Source: Dictyostelium firmibasis (taxonomy: Eukaryota > Evosea > Eumycetozoa > Dictyosteliales > Dictyosteliaceae). From it: a stretch of 22,500 nt of DNA. Under the pieces are notes generated by a model. The model worked only from the letters and a program-made list of their open reading frames with translations, ran no database searches and was not told the DNA's origin. Below are positions 1 to 14,310 of this stretch, in pieces (the stretch's first letter is position 1; each line of letters opens with the position of its first letter). Location of the stretch: assembly GCA_036169595.1 (NCBI GenBank), contig CM069769.1, positions 3,460,001 to 3,482,500 on the forward strand, written 5' to 3'. Both the position numbers and the translations under genes were made by a program.

Positions 1-222
1 ATAAAAAAAAAAAAAAAAAAAAACTTATATTTTATATTGAATTGTTATTAATAGTAATATTTATATTTATTTGGTAATTTTTATTTTTATTTTTATTTTT
101 TTTTAAAATTCACAATTTTTTTGGTTAATTTTTTATTTTTTCACAGAAACTTTTATTTTAAATTGAAAAAAAAAAAATTTAAGAAAAAGGGAATAAGAGA
201 GAGAGTGAGAGTGAGAGAGATA

Positions 223-2471
223 ATGGAGGTTATAAAAGATGATATAAGAATTTATAATATTAATAATGATAACAATGATAATAGTATTGATAGTCTACAA
301 TATTGGTTAAACCAAAAGTATGTTGATGGTATGGACACGTCAGAGATTAAAAGAGAGATAGAAAGATTACAAGGAGGGGAAGTAGAAATTGATTCCGATA
401 AAACCATAAATGAATTATTGGCAATGTTAAAATCATTATTAAGAAAACTGTCACCTGTAATCATTTGCAATTGTAAATTATGTATTACTGGCTCATTACC
501 ATTACAAAAACAAAAAATAGCCGTAGCAGCTGCAGAATTATCAGCAAAACCACTATTTTCCAAAAAGAAATCTGATTCAACCGCAAATGAATGGATTCAT
601 TATTTGACAATTACAATTCAATGTTTACAAGATCAAATCAGATTTAAAAAATATGTTCATGTTAAAGCTATTTCAAATTATATTATACTACATAAACAAT
701 TGAAATCAATATTATATCCAGATGATAATAAACAACATATTTCAGTTTTTAGAAGAGAGATTTCAAATTGTTTATTCCATAATCAAATAACATTTCAACC
801 AGGTAGATTGGAATTTAAGAACTATTGGTCACTTTCAAAGAGCTATGACCCTTGGGAAGTAAATAGTAATTCAACTACAACTTCAACAACAGTAACATTA
901 ACAACAACAAAAACAGGAATATTAACATCACCAACAACAACATCGACAGTATCACCAACATCACCAACATTACCTACATCAAGAACACCATTAATATTGA
1001 ATCTTCCATATAGTAAATATAACAGACAGTTATCGCCAGAACCCCAATCTTACAAAAATCAAACTTATCTACAATCTCCCACCACTGACACAATCGAACA
1101 TCAAAATCTAACATTTGATCCAGAACCAACACCAATCGAAATTGATAAAAATAAAAAGAGTAGAGAAAGTAAAAGAGATAAAAACAAAAGAAAAAGAGAA
1201 AAAGAAAAAGAAAAAGAAAAAGAAAAAGAAAAAGAAAAAGAAAAAGAAAAAGAAAAAGAAAAAGAAAAAGAAAAAGAAAAAGAAAAAGAAAAAGAAAAAG
1301 AAAAAGAAATGGAAAGAGAAAGAGAAAGAGAAAGAGAAAGAGAAAGAGAAAAAGAAAAAGAAAAAGAAAAAGAAAATAAAAAAAAGGAAAAGGAAAAAGA
1401 TGAAGATGAAGATGAAGATGAAGATGAAGATGAGGATGAGGATGAAGATGAAGATGAAGATGAAGATAAAAATAAAGAAAAAGAAAAAGAAAAATACAAT
1501 GATAAGACTGATGATAAAGGTAAAAACAAAGATAATGGCAGCGGCAAAAATAAGGAAAGTAATAGTAGAAATAAGACTGACAGTATTAACAAAAGTAATA
1601 ATTTAAATATTGAAAGTAATAATAATATTTCAAGTAACAACAATCAAAATATTGAACTTAATCATAATAACAATAACAATAGCAATAATAAAGAAGTTAG
1701 AAATATTAATAACGATAACATTCATAACGAAAATAATGTTAATGATAATGATAATAAAAATGATAGCGTTGGAAAAAAAAGAACAAATATACAAATTGAA
1801 TTGGATCCAATGCCTGTAGTGACAGAATCTCTCAATACCAACGCAGAAAACAATAAAAGGAGAAAATTTAAGGATAAAAAACCAAGACTAATTGACCCAA
1901 TTGAATTGGAAAAGAAAATTTTAAATGAGGTAAACTAAAAATATTTTAGTGAAAAAAAAAAAAAAATCCACTAATAAATTTATTTTATAATTAGTTTAAT
2001 TTTTTTAATGTTGTATCTAGAATGAAGATAGAATCAATAGGGTTGAAATTATCAAAAGAGTAAGTGTTATAGTTTGCATTTGATTGCAACCAAAAAATTC
2101 TTTTTTTTTTTTTTTTTTTTAATAAAGTTATAAAGTTATTAATTTATTTATTTTTCAAAAGGTATGTAAGATTTATGATTTTAAAGTGTTTGGATAATGA
2201 CACATGTATTGGTGAAAATAAAGAAGAAAAACCACCTAAATTACAAGCACCATCTATAATTGAAGTATTTTGGCATTCTTTAATGATCGATATGGAGAAA
2301 TATAAAAGTTTCCAAAAGTTATTACCAATAAGATTAAATTGTAATCCAACAACTATTTTAGATCCTAAAGAAGTTCAAAGAGAAAGATTTGAAAGAACAC
2401 TAAAACTCTATGATAAATATTTTCCAAATTGTCAAAGAGACAATGGGATTTGGGATTTTAAAAACGTTTGA
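223..2471 (+). CDS. Family member A: CxCxLC / winged-helix-like / GRDP-like nuclear protein (three exons)
   Basis: Proposed exons are 223-1929, 1995-2059 and 2162-2471 (693 aa). Intron 1 is GTAAAC...TTAG and intron 2 is GTAAGT...AAAG. The 65-nt middle exon was fixed by frame and by paralogy: it encodes FNFFNVVSRM, matching FNFYPIISRM in member E, and joins into SK/RYVRF. The ATG at 223 is the first in frame after an unlikely T-rich leader. Domains: C82-x-C84-x2-C87; a winged-helix-like block at about 160-220 ending NYWSL..SYDPW; a T/S/P linker; a charged KE/RE/DE tract at 326-415; an N-rich linker; and a C-terminal GRDP-like domain with APSIIEVFW, RFERTLKLY and a final IWDF. The CCCH knuckle of members C and E is absent. 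A role as a nuclear DNA or chromatin binder is inferred. The family assignment is firm from internal comparison; the biochemical function is not. Confidence 0.82.
1198..1467 (+). repeat. Hexanucleotide repeats coding KE, RE and DE runs
   Basis: Tandem GAAAAA units (1198-1308) code alternating Lys-Glu. They are followed by AGAGAA units coding Arg-Glu, more Lys-Glu, and then GATGAA/GATGAG units (1399-1467) coding Asp-Glu. The result is a long, highly charged segment of member A, mixed basic/acidic first and purely acidic after that. The other frames of the same DNA code poly-Lys/Met-Lys or, on the opposite strand, Ser-Phe and Ser-Leu runs; these are shadows. Confidence 0.95.
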
Positions 2472-2578
2472 AACATAAAAAAATAAAATGGATTTATTTT
2501 TATTTTTTTATTTATATTTATTTAATAATATGTTAACTTTTTTTAAAAAAAGAGATTTTTTATATTGAATAAAGTGAA

Positions 2579-2614
<36 letters not shown>

Positions 2615-2637
2615 AAGAAAAAAAAACTAAACGACCT

Positions 2638-3548
2638 TTAATAATAATAACAAATTGGAGTGTGGAAATCAAATTTTAAATCATAGTTAATTTTCAAAAA
2701 ATTTACAGTGAATTTCTTTTTACCCCTAGCAACAATTACTGCTGGACCATACCAAAATGAATTATCTTTTTTAAATATAACTTTTCTGCCAAATTCCAAA
2801 TTCTTTTTTGTCACCTCTTCACTAGATTGATATTTAATATCACTTTCATCTAAAACTTGTTGGATGCCATCGCACTCAAATTCAACCAGGTACTTTCCAT
2901 TTATATCATCATATGACTTTATTTGCGCTTCAAAGAAAGATTCGTGATAATTTTCACCAAAAGCATAACATTTGGCCTCGACCAATGAACCAACAGGGTA
3001 AAAAGGAGGTGGGTGGGCTATTTTCCTTTTAGCCAACGATTTTACTGGAGGTCTACAGATTTTAGAGATTTTTGGTTTAGCTGCTCTACCTTTTGTTTTA
3101 ATTTTAATTGGAACTTCTTGTTCCTCTTCCACTTCTTCCTCACTAAGTTTTTCTTTTTCAGTGTTTGCTATATCATCTATTGGTTGTTTATGATCATGAA
3201 TTTCAATTTTATTCATAGAAATTTTCTCTTGTTCTTCTCGATTTATTCTGTCTTTTTCTTGGATATGTTTTTCTTCAATTTGTAATTTTGTAAATCTATC
3301 TCTTTCCTGTTGTCTTTGTTTTTCTTCAACTTGCTTTTGAATTTGACAGTTTAGTTTTCTTTCTCTATCCTCAGCTTTTTTTCTTTGTTCTTCAACTTGT
3401 TTTTTAATTTGTAATTTAATTGGCTCTTGTTTTTCAATTTTTTGTTTTTTATTATTATTATCACTATTATTATTATTATTATTGTTTTTAATATTAATAT
3501 TATTATTACTACTATTATTATTACTATTACTATTATTATTATTATTAC

Positions 3549-3634
<86 letters not shown>

Positions 3635-4659
3635 TTATTATGATAATTATGATTAAGTTGAATATTTTGATTATCTTTATGATTAGGTTTTTCAATTAAG
3701 TATTCGAATGGCCAAATTTGAATATTTAAAGCAGTGATTGTAGAGGGATCAGTAGAAAATAATTTTTTATGACACTCCAGTGTATTTTCATAACGAATTC
3801 TTTGTAAAGCAATTGAATCAAACATTCGCGGTGTATAAAATGAAAGACCATGAATTAAGCAGAATGATTTAATTATTTGACTAAAGTAATAATCGTTTGA
3901 AATAAAACTCCAAAATAATTGTACTAAGGGTGATGGTTGAAATTGACTACAATTTCTATCATCTGATTTTATGAGTATTGTTAAATATCTAGAAAATTCC
4001 ATTGTCAATATATCACCCATACCACCAATGTTAATCTTTTTAGAGGCATCTTTTAATGGTAAATGATCTCTTAGATAAAGTTCCAACTCGATTGGATCGT
4101 CTGGTAATGACGAGGAGTTTGATAAAGATGTTGATGATAAATGTAGCGATGAAATAGAAAAATTTTCACTATTACTCATTTGAATATCTTCCTTTAATAG
4201 TTCTTTATCGTTTGCTGTTGGAAATAGTGATGAAGTGGTTGGAGGTGGATGTGGCAAAGATGAGGTTGTAAGTACTGCTTCTGATGTTATTGTATTTTCC
4301 AATATAATATCATCATTATCATCATCATTATCATCATCATCGCCATCGTCATCGTCATCGTTGTTATCATCATCATCATCGTCGTCATCATCATCATCGC
4401 CATCGTCATCGTCATCGTTGTTATCATCATCATCATTCTTATCGTCATTGGGATATATTATATCTTTAAACTTTCTTTTCTTTGAGAAATTCTCTAAAGA
4501 GTCCATTTTAATAAATTCTATGTCACCAAATGAATCTGAACAACTTGTTTCACTATCATTTGGTGAAAATGGAGTCTCTGTAGATATATATTTTTTGTTT
4601 TTTAGTGAATTGGTTTCAATAGAACCACTTTTATTTAAATGAAAATTTAAATTATTCAT
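2638..4659 (-). CDS. Family member B: GRDP-like domain fused to tandem Tudor/Agenet-like modules
   Basis: A single uninterrupted frame of 673 aa starting at the ATG at 4659. The order is: an acidic poly-Asp tract (about 74-117); a Ser/Thr-rich linker; a GRDP-like domain (about 189-320) with PSPLVQLFW, an aromatic-rich middle, RIRYENTLECHKKLF and a closing IWPFEYL; poly-Asn (about 341-415); a Gln/Glu/Lys/Arg-rich probable coiled coil (about 417-540); a basic NLS-like stretch; and two Tudor/Agenet-like modules. The first Tudor module (about 554-611) has VGSLVEAK, FFEAQI and KYLVEFECDG; the second (about 622-665) has FGRKVIF and FWYGPAVIV. The CxCxLC and winged-helix blocks of its neighbours are absent. 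Tudor/Agenet folds generally read methylated or other histone tails, so a chromatin-linked role is inferred. It converges on member A with a 166-bp A-rich gap. Confidence 0.85.
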
Positions 4660-4989
4660 TGTTGGTGTTTTAAAGGCAGAATTGAAAAAGTTTTAAATTT
4701 TTTTTTTTTTTTTTTGTTAAAATATTTTTATTTTTTTTTATGTAAACACATTTTTTTTAGTGTATACTTTTTTTTTTTTTTTTTTTTTCCAAAAACGTAC
4801 AAAATTTAATAAAAAAAAATTATAAACAATTTCAAATTTTTTTTTTGAAAATTTTCTAATTTTATTTTTCTTAATGTGGAATAATTTTTCCATTTTAGTT
4901 TTTATTAATTTATTTTTCACTATTTCTTTTTTTTTTTAATTTTTTTTTTTTTGTTTTGGGTCAACCATTTCAATTTTATATCTTTAAAA
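4660..4989. other. Divergent intergenic promoter region
   Basis: A 330-bp spacer between the starts of member B (-) and the small secreted protein gene (+). It consists mostly of T and A homopolymers, as expected for a Dictyostelium divergent promoter. I see no G/C-rich box. An apparent 60-codon minus-strand frame here (Lys/Phe-rich) is homopolymer translation, not a gene. Confidence 0.6.
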
Positions 4990-5315
4990 ATGAATTTAAA
5001 ATTATTTATTTTAATATATTTATTTAATTATTCAATTTCAAAAAAAATTGATTGTTCAAAAGTGAAATGCATTAACCCTATTTGTGGTGCTTATGAAACT
5101 TTAGTTATTTTACCAAATAAATGTTGTGGAGGTATGCACAAAGTTATATTTACAAATAATAGTAGATTGTAACTGATTTTTTTTTTTTTTTTTAATAAAT
5201 AGTTTGTCAACCTTGCCCAGATAGAGTACCATGCCCTCTAATGTATAGAGAATGTGAATATGGGGAACTTCCTGCCGGTTGTTGTCCATGTGAAACTACA
5301 AAACAAACTTTATAA
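4990..5315 (+). CDS. Small secreted cysteine-rich (VWC-like) protein, two exons
   Basis: Exons 4990-5131 and 5203-5315 give 84 aa. The intron (71 bp) is GTATGC...ATAG, and the joined codon is G/TT. The start is the ATG preceded by AAAA. Residues 1-17 form a signal peptide (hydrophobic core LFILIYLF, ending SIS). The mature part has 12 cysteines: C22, C27, C32, C45, C46, C49, C52, C58, C65, C74, C75 and C77. Their spacing, including the pairs KCCGVC and AGCCPC, resembles von Willebrand factor C-type modules, with two half-repeats each ending CCxxC. There is no membrane anchor or GPI signal, so secretion is inferred. Without splicing the first frame ends shortly after the donor and loses the second Cys half. 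The gene has no resemblance to its neighbours. A role in extracellular matrix or signalling is possible but not shown. Confidence 0.8.
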
Positions 5316-5471
5316 ATAAAATAAATGAATAAATAAAATAGATGAATAATAAATAAATAATTAGAATGTTTTTTTTTTTTTTATTTTTTATTTTTTTTTT
5401 CATTTTTTTCACTATCTTTTGTTATTTTTAAATTTTAGAAAGGTTATTATCATTTTTATTAGTTATTCTTA

Positions 5472-5566
5472 TTTATTGATTTATTGATTAATTGATTGAT
5501 TGATTTATTGATTGGTTGATTGATCGATTGATCAATTTATTGATTGATTGGGTTGATCGATTGATA
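5472..5566. repeat. Imperfect ATTG/TGAT tetranucleotide repeat
   Basis: About 95 bp of degenerate ATTGATTG units, with ATCGATTG variants and a few one-base phase changes. It lies just past the stop codon of member C, in the convergent gap (5316-5582) between the small secreted gene and member C, so it is probably in the 3' tail of one or both transcripts. Confidence 0.85.
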
Positions 5567-5582
5567 TTGCTATTTAAGTTAT

Positions 5583-8590
<3,008 letters not shown>

Positions 8591-9612
8591 TTTTTTTTTT
8601 CATAAAATTTTTTTGAGGAAAAAAAAAATTGTTGACTTGTATCAGAACTAATATAACACATATAAGCTTTTTTTTTTTCAAATTTTTTTTCAATTTTTAT
8701 TTTTTTTTTTTTATTTTTTTTTTTTATAAAGATTTTTTTTTCACTAACAATTTTTTTTCAATTTTTATTTTTTTTCTTTTTTTTTTTCTTTTTTTTTTTT
8801 TTTTCTTTTTTTTAATTTTAATTTTTTTTTATTTTTTACTTTCAGAAATCTTTTCAAAAGTGAAAAGCTTATGGAAGTAAAATTAGGATATGAAGAAAAG
8901 AAAAAAAAAAAAAAAAAAAAATTATAAAAACAAAAATATTATATTTGTGTGAAAAAAAAAAATTAAATTACAAAAAATTGTTTTCCTGATAGATTTTGAG
9001 ACAAGACTTTATTCCGATACTATTTGATTTTGGGTGGATGATCATCCACCAAAAAAAAAAAAAAAAAAAAAAACATTTTGGATGATAAAAAAATAAATAG
9101 TTTTTTAATTTTTTCCATATCTTTTTCAAAAATTTTTTTTTTGCCATTTTTTTTATGGAGAAAAAGGTGTTTATTAAAAAACAATGGTTGATTTACTTAT
9201 TTTTAAATATGATTTTGATTTGATATAAAATTTAAAAATGGGCTTCTTATTATTTAAGGATATTTCCAAACAATAGAAAATATTGAGAATTAAAAAAAAA
9301 AAAAAAAATTTTTAAGGAAACAGGAATCAAAAAAAAAAAAAAGTGCTTATTGTTAACTTCAAGAAATAAATTATTAAACATGGGTCAAATTTCTAACCAA
9401 TCCAAAAATAATGAATTTAATTTTTAAATAACAAATATTATCTCTGTCAACTATATCTTCCCAGACACAATAAAAAATTTTAAAAAAAAAAACAAAAAAA
9501 AACAAAAAAATTCTGGCTTTTTTTTTTAAAAAAAAAAATCGGCGATCTTTTTTTTTTATTTTTTTTTTTTTTCTTATTTCCACTACCACATATAAACCAA
9601 AGACACTGTATT
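8591..9612. other. Intergenic spacer upstream of member C
   Basis: About 1.0 kb between the start of member C and the stop of member D (both minus strand). It holds T-rich tracts (8668-8825), a perfect 18-bp palindrome at 9033-9050, and an inverted pair ATAAGCTTTT (8662) / AAAAGCTTAT (8863). I searched both strands by eye for a missing GRDP-like exon of member D and found none. The open frames here are Lys/Phe homopolymer artefacts. Confidence 0.6.
9033..9050. promoter_or_regulatory. Perfect 18-bp palindrome GGTGGATG-ATCATCCACC
   Basis: The sequence equals its own reverse complement over all 18 bases and is about 56% G+C in a spacer otherwise nearly all A/T. It is followed directly by a long A run. 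It could be a dimeric protein-binding site about 440 bp upstream of member C, or a hairpin in the 3' tail of an RNA. No function is shown. Confidence 0.5.
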
Positions 9613-11373
<1,761 letters not shown>

Positions 11374-12265
11374 TGGATATTTGTTTAGTGGTTTTTTTTT
11401 AAAAATAAAAAATGTGGTACAGTTAATTTTTTTAAAAAATTAAAAAAAAAAATGAAAAAAAATAAAAAAAAAAATAAAAATAATGATAATTAAAAAATAA
11501 AAAAAAAAAAAAAAAAATCACATTATTTATTTGGAAATTTTAAAATGAGAAAATATGTTTTGTATTTTTTTTTTTTTTTTTTTTTTTTATGTGATCTAAC
11601 TAAAAAGGGAGTTACTAAATTATTGTAATTAAAAAAAGTAAAAGGACTTGAAGTGGTAATAATATTAAAACCATTTCTTAAATATTAAAAGAATTGTATT
11701 CTGTGTTGTGATAACTTAACAAAATAGTTCATTGACTTTTAAAAAATTTTATTTGAATGAATTCTTTTTTTTTTTTTTGTTTTTTTGTTTTTTTTTTTAT
11801 TTTTTGGATATTTTAATTGAAGTAACGTGGACACAGTAAAAGCCTAAATAACGAAATTATTTGAAAGTTTTTTATTTATTTTTTTTTATTTTTTTTTTTA
11901 TTTTTTTATTTTTTTTATTTTTTTATTTTTTTTTATTTTTTATTTTTTTTTGTTGATAGTCCTCCACTTTGAAAAAAAATTAAAAAAAAAATTAATAAAA
12001 TAATAATTTTGAATCAGTCCGATATCAATGGGTATAATATAAAAATAGAATAGAATTGGTCAATCAAAGATAATAAAAAAAAAACAATATAAAAATTTCA
12101 TATAATAAAAAAATAATTATAAAAAAAAAAAAAAGAAAAATCACAGTGCATAAAACTCACTTGTTCCCATCAAACAATTAAATCAAAATTTTTTAAGCAG
12201 TTATTAACTAAAAAGCTTGAATAAAGAGAGGTAAATAAAAGACAAAAACTTCCCCACAATGGCAA

Positions 12266-12286
12266 TCACACCCACACACACACACA
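12266..12286 (+). promoter_or_regulatory. CA-rich element 1
   Basis: A CACACCCACACACACACACA-type run in A/T-rich DNA, about 900 bp upstream of the member D start and about 2 kb upstream of the RhoGEF. In Dictyostelium, CA-rich elements and G-boxes in developmental promoters are known targets of G-box binding factor. Assigning that role here is inference. Confidence 0.4.
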
Positions 12287-12484
12287 ATTAACTTTTTTTT
12301 ATTTTATTTTTATTTTTTTTTCATTTCATTTGTTTCAAAAATATATTATAATGAAAAACCTCCTTGAACATTTTTTTTTTAAGATATCGTGAGATGCTAT
12401 CTTTTTTTTTATAGTTTTTTTTTTTTTTTCGATATCAAAAATATTTGGGTTGGTTCATTATTTTTGTTTGTTTTGTTGTGTTTT

Positions 12485-12515
<31 letters not shown>

Positions 12516-12863
12516 TAAATAATTTTTTATTATTTATTATATAAAAAACAAAAAATAGAAATATAAAATCGCTTTAGAATAGAATATAGAATAAAATAAA
12601 AACCATTTCAAAATCAAATATTTCATAATTAGTAAATAGTAAATAGTAAAGGAATTTTAAATATTTATTCAAATTTATCAATCTATTATTTATTTTTATT
12701 CCCCATAACTACTCCTTTTTACAAGAATTTTTTTAAAATAAATAAATAAATATTTCTTTCAACAAAATATTTTTTATTATAAAATATTTAAAATAATTGA
12801 ATATATACACTTTTTATATATAAATGAATATTATTTTTATTTTTAAAATAATGCCTGTCTCTT

Positions 12864-12900
12864 ACACTCACCCACCCACACACACCCACTCACCCGACAC
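12864..12900 (+). promoter_or_regulatory. CA-rich element 2 (multiple CACCC motifs)
   Basis: About 37 bp holding several CACCC/CACTC units, including CACTCACCCACCCACACAC and CCCACTCACCCGACAC. It is over half C on one strand inside DNA that is about 85-90% A/T. It matches the general form of the GBF-bound CA-rich element/G-box (TGGGTG on the other strand). It lies about 1 kb upstream of the proposed RhoGEF start. Confidence 0.45.
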
Positions 12901-13836
12901 ATTCAAACCCAATACAAATGTTGTTGTTTTTTTTTTTTTTTAAACCACCACCACTATTAATGACACAATTAGAAAAATAATTTTTTAAAAGAAAAGAAAA
13001 AATAAAATAAAAAAATAATATTAAAATAAAACAACAACAAAACAATAGAAAATTTTTATTTTTTAATTTATCATAATTGAATAGTATTCAGTCATAGATT
13101 TAATTATTATTATTATTTTTATTATTATTATTTTTATTATTATTTTGGTTAATTAATTAATAATAAATAAATTATAAAATAAAAAACCAAAAAATAATGA
13201 GGTGTGTTGTTATTTGTTTATTCATCATTTCCCTTTAAACATCCATATTATTATTATATTATTATACTATTGTTATTATATATTTATTATATATATTAAT
13301 TAATTATAACCATATATATCCATTTATTATCTTATTATATATATTTATATTTATTATAGAATAGAGTTTTCTTACTTATATACACTTGTTCCTATAATTT
13401 AATATAATATTCAACATATATACTTTCTATGCTCTCGCTTTGGTTACTTTTATTATACTACCACTACAACTTAGGAGAAATAACAATATAAAATCAATTT
13501 CATCATCTTCATCATAATATAAAAAAAAAAAAAAGCAGAAAAAAAAAAAAGAATTTATTTATTTATTTATTTATTTAATTATTTATTTATTTTGTAATAT
13601 ACTATAATATCAAATCTTTCAACATCAAAAATAACAATAGTAGAACAACAACATTATAAACAACAAAAATAACAACAATAATAATAATATCAAGATCAAA
13701 AATAACAATAGCAATATAAAAAAAAACCACTACCACCACCACAAATTGATCAAGATTCTATCCGATTAAATTACAAAAAACGGTTTTTGCTTTTGTTTTT
13801 CTTTTTTTTTCATTTATTTTCTCCTTCTCAGATTTT

Positions 13837-13856
13837 ATGGTCTTTTGTATATACTT
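13837..13856 (+). CDS. Candidate first coding exon of the RhoGEF gene
   Basis: ATGGTCTTTTGTATATACTT is followed by GTAAATAA, a good donor. Its two leftover bases join in phase with the exon opening at 14311 (…TT/A ATT GTT…), giving MVFCIYLIVSR. The implied intron (13857-14310, 454 bp) is long for this genome and contains CA-rich element 3, so another first exon is possible. Confidence 0.35.
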
Positions 13857-13962
13857 GTAAATAATTGAAAAAAAAAAAAATGTCCAGAGTAGCTAATAGA
13901 ACATTGGCAAAAAAAACAAACAATAATCCGTAATATCAAATTTACATTCTCACTTAACAAAA

Positions 13963-14008
13963 CATACACCCTCTCACTCGCTCTCCCACACCACACAAAC
14001 ACACACCA
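13963..14008 (+). promoter_or_regulatory. CA/CT-rich element 3
   Basis: A C-rich stretch with ACACCCTCTCACTCGCTCTCC and CCACACCACACAAACACACACC-like segments, split here at the CTCGCTC core. It lies about 300 bp upstream of the IQ exon of the RhoGEF. It could be promoter sequence or, if the proposed first exon is right, part of intron 1. Confidence 0.35.
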
Positions 14009-14310
14009 TTCTAAAATTAATATTTTTAAAATGTACACATTAAAAAAAAAAAAAAAAAAAAAAAATATTATTATCATTTTTTTAAATTTTTAATTTTGTT
14101 GTTTATTAAAAAAAAAAAAAAAAAAAAATTGATAATAAAAAATACAAACAAACATAATCATTAATATTACTCATTATAATCTTAATAATAATCACCACTA
14201 CAAAATATTTTTTTATTTTTTTATTTTTTTTTTTTTTAACAATTATCCAATATTAACTTTTTTTCTTTTTTATAACTTTTTTCTTATTCCTTTTTTTTTT
14301 TTTTCATCAG

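Larger units (their letters stand above)
11374..13836. other. 2.4-kb divergent spacer between member D and the RhoGEF gene
   Basis: No gene was found. It holds homopolymer tracts, short tandem runs such as three TAGTAAA units (12631-12650) and AATAAATA/TTATTTAT stretches, and two CA-rich elements listed separately. Brief open stretches after ATG (13197, 13428) end within 13-20 codons. The length is unusual beside the other gaps here (under 1.1 kb) and suggests a large regulatory region or an untranslated leader for the RhoGEF. Confidence 0.55.

Noticed and set aside
1101-1643. Long open frames opposite and beside the KE/DE repeat of member A (Ser-Phe/Ser-Leu and poly-Lys).
   Set aside because: They are translations of the hexanucleotide repeat in other frames and do not extend into unique sequence with codon structure.
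12381-12436. AAGATA...TATCTT hairpin and GATATCG/CGATATC inverted pair.
   Set aside because: Short, A/T-rich and expected by chance in this composition; no transcript or terminator context.
12698-12715. TTCCCCATAA resembling the upstream element of Dictyostelium class I non-coding RNAs.
   Set aside because: One base differs from the consensus as I recall it, and nothing G/C-containing or hairpin-like follows at the expected distance.
13197-13238. Short ATG-initiated hydrophobic peptide frame (MRCVVICLFIISL).
   Set aside because: Only 13 codons with no supporting context; at most an upstream ORF.
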